From: Triplophysa rosa
Lineage: Eukaryota > Chordata > Actinopteri > Cypriniformes > Nemacheilidae
Direction: 5' to 3'
NCBI RefSeq assembly: GCF_024868665.1
Contig: NC_079891.1
Coordinates: 25,334,103-25,398,102, forward strand
DNA: 64,000 nucleotides
Position numbers and translations under genes: made by a program. Below the pieces are notes generated by a model, which saw only the letters and a list, made by a program, of their open reading frames with translations, had not been told where the DNA came from and did not search any database. Shown one piece after another: positions 1-12,124 of the stretch; position 1 is the first letter of the stretch; each line of letters begins with the position of its first letter.

Positions 1-1708
1 ATATCGTTTCTTTTTGCATTTATTTGTAGAAAATGAACACTGGAAAAACAGGTCAAAATAACAGAAAAGATACTCTGTATTTTTCAGACCTCAAATACTG
101 CAATGAAAACAAGTTCATATTCACCTTTAAACAATACAACAGTAATAGTTGTACATATATTTAGGAAAAGTTCAGAAATTATTTTTTATACGGTGACCTC
201 GATTTTTATCACAGTCTTCATGTGTCTTGTCATGCTGTCAGTCTTTCACATTGCTGTTGGATGACTTTATGTCATTCCTGAGGTTTGATTTAGTTGAAAT
301 TCAACAAAGACTGGTCATTAATGACCACAATACATCTAGAAATGCTTTTGAAATGAAAATTTGGAACGGTCTCAAATTTTTGAAGAACAGGACAGATTGA
401 TAAATTAATATTACAAGCATATTCTTCAGTCTAGTCTCTCTCTCTCTACAGTCTCTCCACCATGCTGAGCTAAAAACAGACTGGTCAATAAACCCTTATC
501 ATGTCATTCCTGAGAACAGAAGGACTAACTGGGGAATGAGATAACGCTGGCCCCTCTCTTTCCCTCGCTCGGCCGCGTCTCACTACGGGTCAATGCTCGG
601 CTGTGTTTCGCAGTTCTGCCTGATCAACTCTCTTGATTACCGTACCCGGAGGGAATGTGTGTGCGGAGAGAATCTATTAGAGACATACATTATATATACC
701 AAAGTGTCTTTTATTTATTTAAGTTTATCAGGACCATGAAACAACAATCCATGAAACCAGTTCAATGTTTAAAAGGAGGGGGCTTTGGTGGAGAAATAAG
801 TGAATCTTGGGTGAAACAAAACAACACCTCATATTACTAGTCGTGGTCTGTTGACTTCGGAAGCCATAAAGCTCGTGACTAACGACATGATGCCGCAACA
901 CCCTGGCTATCAGCGCTGTTTATGCCGGGACCCCCTGTTATGGATTAAGTGTCCCGTGTAATTGCTGTCATGTTGCACTAATAATATTGCACGCTGAAAA
1001 ATGGCCCTGGCGATCTCCTCTCCAAATTAAGTTAAACCCATAAACATCGTTTGGAGGAGAAGGGCATGGAGAAATTAACGCTTTACTTTTGATTCATCAT
1101 CATGTCTAATTTTATCCATTCTCATACATCTACAGCGTGCTGCCTGTGACGATACGGTCTGGCGCTGCATTACAGCAGTCTGTCAAAAAAACGGACACTG
1201 ACAGGCAGGGAACAAAGTCTGTCCCTGTTACGCACAAATGTCTGATTATTTCTGCCAGGGCAGCCAGCAGGAGTTTTGAAAGTTGCTAATCGTATCAGCA
1301 ACAGAGAAACTGAAAACCACTGCAAAAACGTTTCATGTGTCAATATACAGGGTCATAAACAAAATAGTTTTTCGGCTTTGGAAGTTTGAAGTTACTGTTC
1401 ATCTAACAATGACACTTGTCCTTGTTTACTCACCATTATGTTGATTTAAATCTGTTGGAATTTGTTCTGAAGGTTGTCTCAAACTGTGTTCACCCTGTTG
1501 TCCTCCACATTAGAAGCCCCATAAAGGACAAGAACAAGACTAGAAGCCTCTTAAAGGACAAAAAGCACCACAGATGGACTATAAACTATAGTCCCTAGGA
1601 CGTGCTTTAAAGTCTTCTGAAGCCATACGATTGCTTCACTGTAAATCTTATCCTACATTAATATTGTCCTTGTATAGAAAGAGCATGAAATTCATCTATA
1701 ATAGCCAG
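1..1708. other. Non-coding sequence left of the gypsy element
   Basis: No exon, tRNA or bounded mobile element is apparent. The short frames here have no family resemblance. A short GC-rich patch near 545-660 stands out from the AT-rich surroundings, but I cannot assign it. Confidence 0.5.
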
Positions 1709-1948
1709 CTTGCGAGAAGGCGCACGGAGAGGCAGGTCCTTGGTGGAGAGCCATACCCGCTGACCACATACATAGACTGGAGGAGAGGACCGGTGATGGT
1801 CGGCCGCTACCTTGGTCTGGCTCATGGTTCGGGCCAGAACCCCCCTGGCCTTCCTCCACGTGCGACGGCAGCGCTGGACGAAGGCCAGGGCAGACGGGAC
1901 TGCAGCGTCGGGTTCCTGTGATGGAAACAGAGGGGGGTTATAACCCAA
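1709..1948 (-). pseudogene. Ty3/gypsy integrase C-terminal fragment
   Basis: This continues the integrase frame beyond the nonsense codon: [12 protein letters not shown], then a region with [19 protein letters not shown]. Family members go on from here into a GPY/F-type module, but the sequence after RKLA becomes unrelated. This marks the 3' truncation point of the element. Confidence 0.85.
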
Positions 1949-1954
1949 GGAACA

Positions 1955-3058
1955 TTAGAATGGGGACATACCTGATGCAGAGGACTGGAGGGAGTTGTGG
2001 GCGTACTCTACCCATGAGAGCTGAGAGCACCAGGAACTGGGATTAGATGATGTCAGACAGCGGAGCATTCTACCAAGATCCTGGTTGGCCCGCTCACATT
2101 GCCCGTTGGTCTGGGGGTGAAAACCAGAAGACAGACTCGCCGAGGCCCCGATCTGTCTACAGAACTCTTTCCAGAACTGGGATGAAAACTGAGGACCCCT
2201 ATCAGAGACCACGTCGACCGGCAAGCCGTGGAGACGGAAGACGTGGTCTACCATCAGTTGAGCGGTCTCCCGGGCAGAAGGTAGTTTGGGTAAAGGGACA
2301 AAATGGACCGCCTTGGAGAAGCGATCCACCACTGTGAGAACCACTGTGTTACCTTCGGAGGGGGGAAGCCCAGTGACGAAATCAAGGGCAATATGAGACC
2401 AGGGGCGGAGCAGACCAGCGGGAGGGCGGTTGAGTGGCTTACATTGAGCAAACGTGGGGCAGGCAGACACAAACTGTTTGACATCAGCAGCCAGGGATGG
2501 CCACCAGAAGCGTTGACGAATGGCAGTCAACGTTCCCCGAGTTCCTGGATGGCAAACCAACCTGGATGAGTGACCCCATCGAGGGACTTCAGGACGCAGC
2601 GTGGCCGGCACCGGCAACCTACCCCCTGGACACTCTGCTGGCACTTGTACCCCTCGACCAGCCTCTATCACTCGCCGCTGGATGCCCCAAGAGAGAGCCC
2701 CGACCACCACCCTCCCCGGGAGGATGGTTTCGGCCAAAAGCTCCCTCTCCGGGGCCTCGAACAGACGCGAGAGGGCGTCAGGCTTCAGGTTCTTGGAACC
2801 AGGCCGGTACGAGAGGGTAAAGTCAAAGTGGCCAAAGAAGAGTGCCCAGCGGGCCTGGCACGAGCTCAACCTCTTGGCTGAACGGATGTAGTCAAAATTC
2901 TTGTGGTCCGTCCAGACCAAGAAGGGCCACGCTGCTCTCTCCAACCAATGACGCCACTCACCCAAAGCCAGTCTTACCGCTAACAGCTCTCGATTACCGA
3001 TGTCATAATTACGTTCTGCAAGGTTAAGACGGTGAGAGTAGAAGGCGCAGGGGTGCAC
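1955..3058 (-). pseudogene. Ty3/gypsy RNase H remainder and integrase core
   Basis: The N-terminal third is the rest of RNase H ([20 protein letters not shown], then [11 protein letters not shown] and [15 protein letters not shown]). Next comes the integrase zinc-binding region, where the pattern reads ACPTFAQC, so one of the expected cysteines appears replaced by Phe. The catalytic core follows with Asp in ALDFVTGLP, Asp in VSDRGPQFS and Glu in GQCERANQ. I count 35 residues between the second Asp and the Glu, the canonical D-D35-E spacing. The frame ends at a TAA after GMSPF, and the same frame carries on beyond it, so this is a nonsense mutation rather than a true end. Confidence 0.93.
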
Positions 3059-3076
3059 CTTCCCATCAACAGGGGA

Positions 3077-3589
3077 TCATTGAGAGAGAACTGCGCCGAC
3101 CCCGACATCTGATGCATCGACCTCGACAATAAATTGGTGGGCAGGATCTGGAACAGACAAAACAGGTGCAGAGACAAACAGGGACATTAAAGAATCAAAG
3201 GCAACCTGGGCGTCATGATTCCACCTGAACGGCACCTTAGTGGAGGTCAATGCCGTAAGGGGCGCTGCGATGAGGCCAAAGTTTCTGATGAACCGCCGGT
3301 AGAAATTGGCGAAACCCAGAAAGCGTTGGAGACCCTTACGAGAGTCGGGGGTAGGCCACTTGGCGACAGCTCTTATCTTGGCAGGATCCGCTATGATACC
3401 GTCAGAGGAGATGATGTGACCAAGGAACGTGACAGACTCGGCATGGAATTCGCAGTTCTCCGCCTTAACGAATAGTTGGTTCTCAAGTAGGCGTTGGAGG
3501 ACCCGTCTAACATGCTGGGAGTGTGCCTGGAGAGAGGGGGAAAATATTAGAATGTCGTCCAGGTACACAAAGACAAACTTGATAATCAT
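3077..3589 (-). pseudogene. Ty3/gypsy reverse transcriptase catalytic part and RNase H start
   Basis: The frame opens with the catalytic YLDD box in [12 protein letters not shown] and continues through the thumb and connection ([29 protein letters not shown]). It then enters the RNase H fold at [20 protein letters not shown] directly after LSQ interrupts the domain; the next codons still match the family, so a single point change, probably CGA to TGA, explains it. Confidence 0.92.
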
Positions 3590-4374
3590 GTCACCCAGAA
3601 CGCTATTGACGAGGTCCTGGAAGACGGCAGGAGCATTGGTTTGGTTAGACCAAAGGGGAGAACCAAATACTCATAATGTCCCGTAGGTGTATTGAAGGCC
3701 GTCTTCCACTCATCGCCCTCCCGAATGCGGACGAGATGATAGGCATTGCGGAGGTCTAACTTAGTGAAGACCCGGGCTCCCTGTAAAAGTTCGAAGGCAG
3801 AAGACATGAGAGGTAGGGGGTACCAATTCTTAACAGTAATGTCGTTCAAACCTAGATAATCAATACAGGGCCAAAGGGAGCCATCCTTCTTCTCGACAAA
3901 GAAGAACCCTGCACCCGCAGGGGAGGATGAGTGTCGGATGAGCCCTGCCAAGAGTGAATCTTGAATATATTTGTTCATGGCCCCTCTCTCGGGAGCAGAC
4001 AGGGAATAGAGACGACCCTTGGGTGGAGAAGTGCCTGGGAGGAGGTCAATGGCGCAGTCGTAGGAGCGGTGCAGAGGAAGAGAGGTGGCCCGGGACTTGC
4101 TGAACACAGTACAGAGATCGTGGTACTCCACCGGAACGCCGGAGAGATCTGCGGGCTGCACCTGCGGATTACAAGACACAGAGACAGGAGACGAGGCAAG
4201 ACCAAGACAAGACACATGACAAGATAGGCTCCAGGCTAATAGAGAGTTGGTCTTCCAATCCACGTGAGGATTGTGCTGAACGAGCCAGGGATGCCCCAGA
4301 ACTAACTGGTTTCCCGGGGCATCCAGGACGTACAGCTTTCGTGGTGGTTGCCCGAAAGAAGGAGACTCACACAA
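3586..4374 (-). pseudogene. Ty3/gypsy protease end and reverse transcriptase N-half
   Basis: This frame starts in the last part of the retropepsin region ([19 protein letters not shown], then HNPHVDW) and runs into the fingers and palm of reverse transcriptase. Visible landmarks are the linker [17 protein letters not shown], the [10 protein letters not shown] block, [14 protein letters not shown] (catalytic Asp) and [10 protein letters not shown]. The frame shifts close to 3,640, where the family continues with NAPAVFQ-like sequence; the rest of the domain lies in the next frame. The active-site Asp of protease is absent because of the upstream deletion. Confidence 0.9.
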
Positions 4375-4733
4375 GGGGTGACGTGAGTGATAGTAAAGAG
4401 GTGACTAACCGCCAACGACCAAGCCTCCATCGGTTTGTCCAGGGGAATGGTAGGAATCCCCCATTCTGGGGGTGGGTAGACGGGTGGGTTATTGGCATGG
4501 GGTTCGGAAGTCGTGGCATGAGTGGTGGGATCCCGCTGAATCCCCTCCATGCGGTTGAACAGTTCTGACATCTGGGAGCTAAGAGCCCCTACTTCATGGA
4601 CGGTGGCATTTAGGCGAGTGGACTGTTGTCCGAGCAAGACACCCTGTTGTGCAAGGGCTGAGCCTAGGGGTTCTGATCCCGCTGACTCCATCTTGTGGTC
4701 AGTCTGTTCTGTGAGGAAGGACATTGGAGTCAA
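4302..4733 (-). pseudogene. Ty3/gypsy gag N-terminal fragment
   Basis: The frame carries a gag-like N-terminus from about the internal Met in KMESAGSEPLGSALAQQG, followed by a heptad-rich helical stretch and a proline-rich hinge (HANNPPVYPPPEWG). That opening is familiar from fish gypsy gag proteins. The frame is lost near 4,340, where sequence jumps directly into the end of the protease. The rest of gag, including any CCHC zinc knuckle, has been deleted. Confidence 0.8.
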
Positions 4734-5877
4734 ACGCTGGGTCAGGCAAGTTTATTTAGAGTACTCCCACACACATCAAAAAACACAAGAACAGAAAATA
4801 ATCACGGAACGCAAGATAATTCAATGGGGCAAAAAGGCTTGAGCGCTCAGCCAAAAAGACAGTTACTGGGAATGGGAAAAAATAAAAATAAAAGTCCAAA
4901 TAGCCAAAGGCTGCCCGCGGCAAAGCGGGAGGTGAGAGAGCTGCTAGAGTCCACAAATAAGTCCAGCCAGAGAGAAGCGGTAGACAGGAGAATCCGTAGG
5001 CAGCGAGTGAAACTCGAGGAGATCAGTAACAAGAGTTCATAGTCAATTAAATTCAATTTTATTTATATAGCGCTTTTCACAATGTGCATTGTTCCAAAGC
5101 AGCTTTACAGGAGAAAATAAGAAAAACTGAAAAACACAAAAAAAGGTAAAAAAACAGCACAGTGCATGGTGTTTATAGAACAATCAAGATTATTCTAGTA
5201 AATAATATCTAATAAATGCAGTCTCCCGGTGGTTTATAGTAAATCCCCAACGGTAATCCACGCAGAGCGAGAGAGGTTCCAAACAAGAGTCCACTAGACG
5301 GTGATAACTCAGTAATCCTCGTGCGTTGCTCACACAGTCCCACTGAAAGAATCCATGGGTGAAGAACCCTTCGGTAGAGCAGAGAGACTCCCTGGTGGAT
5401 GGGACGCTTGACTCGCCACGAATAAACTCCTTGAGAGTTCGCCACAGGTAGAAGGCAGACGAGATGGTTAACCAAACAGGAACAGGACTATCAGGATAGG
5501 GTGAGCACAGCACTGGAGCCTGGACAGGACACGGTGATCAAAAACCAGATTAAACAAGACAAAACTGGAATACAAAACTAGAGCGTCAAAGATCGCCAGG
5601 GGATAAATTCCAACGGACTGACAAAGAACGATGCGAAACACAGGGAATAAAAAGGAAAGCAATCAGGAGGGAAAATGAGAGACCAGTTGGGGAGAATGAA
5701 CAGTAAAGGAGGAACCAGGTGAATAGGAGAAATCAATAATGAGTAGTAGATAGGATAACAAGGGGGCGGGGCAAAGGACGCGGACTCCGAGCACATGGCA
5801 ACTGTCAAGTGCTCGACAAAACAAAAACAGAGGACCAGACAGACAAAGACAAGTAGTGCTAGACCCGAGCCATGACA
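4734..5877 (-). mobile_element. 5' LTR and leader region of the gypsy element, with a nested repeat
   Basis: On the minus strand the region begins TGTCATGGCTCGGG, a TG-starting LTR edge, at 5877, and runs into the gag start. An AATAAA-type signal sits near 4,752. Around 5,040-5,200 there is a stretch typical of an interspersed fish repeat (TTTATATAGCGCTTTTCAC), apparently inserted in the LTR or leader. I could not place the LTR/leader boundary or primer-binding site, and there is no 3' LTR to compare. Confidence 0.6.
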
Positions 5878-7799
5878 GAAGTAAGCATGAAACGGGAAGT
5901 GATGGTGTTTTCTTCTAAATGGTGTTGTTTATTTGAGTGTAATGGCTTCTGGAATGATAAAAATGTAAGGCAGGCTTAATTTTATTCTTGATTGGGACTT
6001 GATTGGATTGTTGGAAGCCTGGCCATTGGACAGTCAGTATTGTCCCGCCCTCAGGCCGAGACATGCATTATGTACCTGTCGAGAAGAGATGCTGTTTGGA
6101 AAAAAATACCTTATTTATAATAAACACTTCCATATTCCCTACAGTAATACAGTAAAAACTAAGCACAAGGCGACTTGATTCCCAGGTTGATAAGCATATT
6201 CTTAATCACAGTCAGAATCTTAATCACAGTCGATTATTTAAACCCTTCTTCACACACACGCTCTTGGATACTGACATTAAGGGGAAATGGCAGCGGCACG
6301 AAGGCTTGGGGCGACTCCCATCTGACCCTCTGACAGGCTGCCTCTCAAATGCTTTTTGAAAAGGTGAAATAATGGTGCACTGCCCGAGCATTCATCAACT
6401 TTAGAGAACCGTTCCGCCTGTCGCGCTGCCCACGGAACGCATGAGTAATGAAGGGCAAACCAGTGCGCAGCTCCTATGAAGTCTCTCTCATCTGTGTCGC
6501 CCCGTCTAAGATTTATTACTGTTAACACGAAACATCTTCCGAATGGGAATAGAGGAACCACAAGTGGAATAAATGAACAGAGAGCGAATGTTGCCTCTTT
6601 GCTATCCATCTTGCAATCCCTGTTCTACGACTGAATATATACCTTACTTTTTGCAGAGCGAGGAGCACAGTGTGCTTGCTTTCCTTGTTCTACAGCACAT
6701 GAAGACTCTCTTAAATAGAAATGAAAGGATTTTAATAAACAACATGTTTTGATTGTAATCATAAGGTCGGAATTGAGAATATTATACAGAATAAAAAATG
6801 CAAAATAGATGGAAAGGCAAAAGGCACTGGAAAACCCCTTGAAGAATCCCGGGAACACAAAGTTTAATAATGCCTTCATAGATATTATCACCTCAGGTTT
6901 CCGACATGCTCCTCTTTATTTAGATTCCCATCTGTCTATCCAATTTTAAACTAGTTGCAATAATAGTTAGACTATTAGTTACTATCCATTACACACTAAG
7001 AGTCAATAATTTTTCCCTTTAGTAATTATATAACGCCCTTGGAGAGATTCCCCATATCACTGGATTTCAAACAGACACTAATGTTTACCAACTACAGTAG
7101 ATGTTACAGCACCCAACTTCAAACAGGCTTTAGCCGAGCATTTACTTTCACACTGAATTTTACTGCTATACAGTCAAACATCATTTCCTTCCTGATATAT
7201 GCCTCTGGACTCTTTCATGAGGAGAGCAGAAATAACCATAAACCTCAAAAAATGAAAAATAACACATTCACGGTGCCCATATCAAGTATGTAAGCACGAT
7301 TTAATCCCACAAATAATGCATTAAAGGAACAGTTCACCCTAGAATTACATTTTTGCCATAATTTACTCACCCTCACTTTCCATCATAAAAGTAATCCACA
7401 CAGCTCCAGGGTTACATGTCTAGAGTTAATAAATGTCTCATGACACAAAAAGAGCAAAAACAATTTATATTTTGAGCTAGTTTAGTCAAATTTGGATGTA
7501 AAATATGTTCTCACTCAAAAACAGCTGCACGCAGGCTCAACTTTTGAATCTCATTAGATATATGCGTTTTTTGGAATGGGTCACTGGGTCACTTGCATTA
7601 CAAAGCTAGGGACATCCAGGACTTGGATTATTTAAAAAAAAAAACATGAAATTAACTAATAACGCAATTTGACCGATAACTCGCACTAATTTAATAAATG
7701 TCTCATAGTTTGAAGTTATATACCATACACCATTTCTTATACATTACATTAAGTTCTGATGTAAGTCTGAGCGTTCTGATGAAACGATTTCATCAATTT
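5878..7799. other. Non-coding sequence
   Basis: No recognisable exon. A piece of a common cyprinid MITE (TTCACCCT, then ATTTACTCACCCTC) is visible at about 7,322-7,400. The interval 6,250-6,610 has more balanced composition but no convincing coding frame. Confidence 0.5.
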
Positions 7800-8135
7800 A
7801 TTCATTTTACAACATAACATAACACTGGAAAAATGTATTTCTTATGTAGCATTTTTGTCTGGTTTTTCAGTACAAATATACTGTAAAAAAATCAAGATGC
7901 ACAAGGAAAGTGCCCTAAGATATTAAATTGTGTCTTCTGAAATAAAATATGAAGTACTTAATAAACAGGTAAGACTTCAAGAATTCAAGTTGATTTTTTG
8001 AACCACTGGCAGATATTTTTGCTGGTTTTATGAATAAACCTACTTATCTTTCAGGAAGCAAGCCTTAATATCTTAGGTCACTTTCCTTGTCAAGTAAATC
8101 TTGATTTATTAGATATTTGATCTGGAACACAAAGT
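7800..8135 (+). repeat. Interspersed repeat, copy 1
   Basis: About 335 bp that recurs at 9,237-9,284 plus 10,370-10,625. Shared landmarks are AACATAACACTG, TTCTTATGTA, AGTATACTGTAAA-like, AAAGTGCCC, GATATTAAATT, TTTCAGGAA and ATATCTTAGGTCAC. The two copies are diverged. The family is not assigned. Confidence 0.7.
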
Positions 8136-9236
8136 TATACCATTCAAATACATTACATAAAGTCTTCTGATGAAATTATACAATGTTCATCAATGTTTAT
8201 CATATTTATAAAAATTCCAACAATACCATGTATTCTATGTTTCATATATATTTGTTCATAATTACATCTCTCTACTTCCGTTTCTTCTGGCTACATGCAT
8301 GTAAGCTGCTTTGCAACGATGCAAAATTGTGCGCTTAAACAAAACTGAATTGAACTGAATAAATGACATTTTGCTTTTATGGAAAATCAATCACCAAAAG
8401 CCTAAATTTGTTAGAACCTTCCCCTTTTCACATGAACCCTAAAAACACACATACTGTATATGATCTCTCCACGTTCACCTCTCTGATACAGGTACAGAGG
8501 TTCGTTTGATAGTGCTGCAGAGAACAAGCTCTTCTCTTCCACTGCGAGTTGATCATTTATGAACTTTAGAGCTGTGCTGGTTCATCTATTTTTACCTCCA
8601 GGCATCTGCCCGCATGATGGTACAAACGTCAATTTGACTCTTTCAGTGAGCCAGAAAACCCAAGCATATGTTTGCATAGAGAGATGAGTATATTAAGATT
8701 CTGTAGAGGACAAAGCATTCCAAATAGTTACATCAGTGTACACGGGCAGTGATTCATGTTCTGGGTGTAAGGGCAAGGGTCAGCTTCAAAACATCCAAGA
8801 GCACATTGTAAAACAATTAGGTGTCGCAGTGGCTTGTGTATCATTGTACTGTAAATTAAAAATGGTTCTGCTCTAATGTTCCTCGTGATTACACCAATCT
8901 GTCATCAGTTATGTTATGTTGGTTTAAACATGAGCAAAATGATGCTAAACAACAATGAATGAGAATAATATGCCAGTATTTGTGCAGCGGATAGCAGATG
9001 TCATCTAAGTGCAGGGTAATTCAGCAAACGTTGATCCACTTTTGTTCCAGACAAAACACATCAACCATATTAAATTGAAAAAGCCCATGGCTAGTGCCCA
9101 ATTTAGAAGTGCAAATATAATACACCACAATCCAATTACCATCTTACCTGATTCTTTTCAAATACTACCAAAAGGGTTTACACAGATTTGCCTTTTTGAT
9201 CAGTGACTTATAAAAGTGAAAAATGTGACAGTTTTT

Positions 9237-10625
9237 ATTCATTTGTCATCATAACATAACACTGAAAAAAAATCTTACTTATGTGCATAGCCGCGGGAAC
9301 GTATTTTGAGCAAGGGGTGCTGTAATCTTTTTGCAAGGGCTAAAGCAGGGCTTAATTTCAGCGCGGAATTGTGGGGATTTCGCATTATTTAAATCATGAA
9401 AATCAGCTTTAATTATGCTGGAAATTCCCGCATCGGTGGTATTTGCATTATTTCTGATCATATAATGAAATAGACCCACTGACGAGAACAAAATGAAATC
9501 AAAACGTGAAACAGTATGTCTCTATTTGCCACCAGCCCTATCTTTCGCTGAACCCTGTTGAGAATCGCGTGTCTCGCGCACTCACGCTGATACGGGCGTC
9601 ACACACCGGAATTTACCAAAGTGAGCCAAAGAGCGTTTTCAGTGATTAATGTTCAAAGGCCAAATGTGTTTCAAGTAAAACAGAATAAAAATAGTTAATG
9701 GCCCATCCTGCATCAGGAGTAGACTCTGAACTAAAGCTTGCGCATGCAGAAATGTAAGTGTCCAGTGCGTGATACCAGTGTGACCCGAGTTGTGGACGCG
9801 ACGCGATTATAAGATACAGCATATAAAACAAACACATAAACGCATGTTGTAAGTATGACTATTGCCTATAGCCAATAAGCTGCGCGGCGAAAACCATGGG
9901 CAAACGAACCATTCACATGATTAAACTAAACTGCACTCTGTACGGCGACAGCACATAGAAATCAACCCGTACTGACTGTAGACCTATCAGCCACAATCTC
10001 AAATTAATATATGATTGTCTTACATTACTGCTGGCCTGCATGCAAAACTCCAAATGTGGCCTTTCTTTCAGGGTTGATGCTGATTAAGTCCCGCATAGGG
10101 GCATTAATGTCCAAACTGTCGAGTAAAATAAGTCTAAAATTCATTTTGGCATGACACTCGACCATCATTAACGAATGCCTTGACGTAATGACACAATTGT
10201 GTTGTCATTGTGGCTTACCTTTTACAGTGAAGCCATTAATGTTTTCAATAAATATTAGTGAATAGACAAATTAATAAAATGAATGTAAGTTCTTTTTTAA
10301 TAAAACATTTGTATTTATTTATTTTTGACACTGTTTAAGTTTTTCTTTCACCCCTTTCCGCGGCTATGCTTATGTATTTTTGTCTTGTTCCAGTATACTG
10401 TAAATACCTAAAATGAAAGTGCCCAAAGATATTAAATTTTGTTTTCAGAAAAAAAATATTAGGTGAAACTTAATTCAGGTTTATTTTTCTTACACCAATG
10501 GCAAATACTTTTGCTTGTTTTATGCATAACATTAATTTTTATATTTTCTTTCAGGAAACAATGTTTAATATCTTAGGTCACTTTTGTTGGTTAAGAATGC
10601 ATCTTGATTTAAGATATCTGTACTG
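9237..10625 (+). repeat. Interspersed repeat, copy 2, split by a TIR element
   Basis: This is the same repeat as at 7,800-8,135, but interrupted between TTACTTATGT and TTATGTATTTTT by the 1,085-bp element listed separately. Removing that element and one TTATGT restores colinearity with copy 1. Confidence 0.7.
9285..10369. mobile_element. 1,085-bp TIR element with 6-bp TTATGT duplication
   Basis: The ends are GCATAGCCGCGG and its exact reverse complement, followed by looser complementarity (a GGGGTG motif near both ends). TTATGT flanks both sides (9279-9284 and 10370-10375), and the uninterrupted host repeat is present at 7.8 kb as an empty-site comparison. The interior has no transposase-like frame, so it is non-autonomous. 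The superfamily is not assigned. Confidence 0.8.
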
Positions 10626-11895
10626 CAAAACGAGACAAACACACTAAGTTTTTTTTGCAATGAACATACTCATTTCCAAAACTTTTTCCTCCCAAATAAT
10701 AATTCTTCATAAAACGATCATTTAAATTCCAGATTTCTATTGTGTCTTCTTAACTCCAAGACACTTCCAAAAACATCAGCTACATAACAGCAGCTACACA
10801 AATGTCTCATCGTTCATACCATTACATAAAGTGTAATTTTGTCAAAGCCAGAGAGAAAATGCAGTGGCTTATGCGTCACCTAAGCATGAAAAAGCAAAAT
10901 CAAGTAACACTTCCCCATTGGCATTTTAGGTTGGAGCATAAAACCTTTCATGGACAGAAGCGCTAGAAAAAAGACTATAATTGCACAATCCTTCAATGTG
11001 AAATAGCTGATCAACAGACAAGCCAAATTATATCTCCAAACTCGTCTTTCCAATTAACCAGCAGGACAGTGTTTGGATAGATGGAGTTTGTCACAGGCGC
11101 GGCCTGACTGGCTTGTTGACGCATCTAAAAAAATCACTTGTGAAATCATCAGTTTAGATTAAATCAGCATTGTCTGCCATGATCAGTTGACTTGAATGAT
11201 GAAGTGTGTGTAACTAAATCTGAAGGAAAAACTAAAGCGTCAAATAAACCACCATGTCCAAATGGAAGTAATGTTTTCCATACTGTAAAACCAACTAATT
11301 TTTTTATCAATAAATTGCTTTTAAGGTAAAGATATTGTAGTCACTACAATATTGATTATAAACGTTACACTAATTATAAAAACACTACCAGTAAATGCAT
11401 TGAAAAGCAAGTGAAGTGAACATGCTGCATTTATGAAAACATCAGTTTGATGTTACCATTTTGGCAATACTGCACTGTAAGCATGTCCCTTTAAATGAGT
11501 ACACTGACTACACTGAATAAATAAATAAAGTCCTTTGCGTATACAAAGTAATTTAGATACTGGAAAAGCTCAAAGGCTGTCAACATGAATGCCTGGACAT
11601 GCTAGCGGCATCAGGGTGAAACAGATTGCTTTCATTACGATAAAACAGGACACTATGCATAATCCCAGGAACACATTGAGAGGGCTTAAATCACGAGGGC
11701 TTCCCGTCTAATGGACTGTTGCAAAAGAGGAAAGTAGTCTACATTTGCTGCCTCTGTTTCTGAATGACTGTGGATTGGTCCTCTTTATGAGCTGGGTTTT
11801 GTGCGGCATGCAGTGTTAAGTGTTAAGAAAAATGGGATGGTTAAGTGTGAAAGTGAAAATAGCAAAATCACTACAGCCACTATATAGCTAATGAA
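10626..11895. other. Non-coding sequence
   Basis: AT-rich, without recognisable exon or bounded element. Confidence 0.5.
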
Positions 11896-12016
11896 AAACC
11901 TAAAGAGCATGAATGGGGAAAATAGGGTGAGAGAAAATCATGCCTTTCGTTCACTGTATAAAAACTGAAATTAAATGTAGAAAAACGAAAACAGGACAAG
12001 ATTTAGATGTGCATTA
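11896..12016 (+). repeat. Direct repeat of flank, copy 1
   Basis: About 121 bp repeated at 14,569-14,688 with only a few substitutions. Here it is followed directly by a SINE head; in the other copy it runs uninterrupted into the next sequence, so the second copy is the SINE-free (empty) version. Confidence 0.85.
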
Positions 12017-12124
12017 TGGGCAGTTGTGGCCTAATGGTTAGAGAGTCGGACTTGTGACCAGAAGGTTGCCGGTTCGATTCCCAGGGCCGGCGGGTAACAA
12101 CTGAGGTGTCCTTGAGCAAGGCAC
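12017..12124 (+). mobile_element. V-SINE-like element, 5' half only
   Basis: A tRNA-derived head (GGCCTAATGGTTAGAGAG as A-box region, GGTTCGATTCCC as B box) is followed by the first part of the conserved central domain (CTGAGGTGTCCTTGAGCAAG). It stops abruptly at 12,124. The missing 3' half is found in reverse orientation at 14,397-14,567, beyond the left palindrome arm. Confidence 0.8.

Larger units (their letters stand above)
1709..5877 (-). mobile_element. Degraded Ty3/gypsy retrotransposon, 3'-truncated
   Basis: Read on the minus strand the order is LTR-like start (5877), gag N-terminus, reverse transcriptase, RNase H, integrase, which is the Ty3/gypsy order. The element breaks off at about 1709 inside the integrase C-terminus, so no 3' LTR follows. 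The 3' half of gag and most of the protease are missing, and there is at least one frameshift and two nonsense codons. It is therefore an inactive fossil. GC content is clearly higher than in the flanks. No chromodomain is seen, though the truncation would have removed one. Confidence 0.92.
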
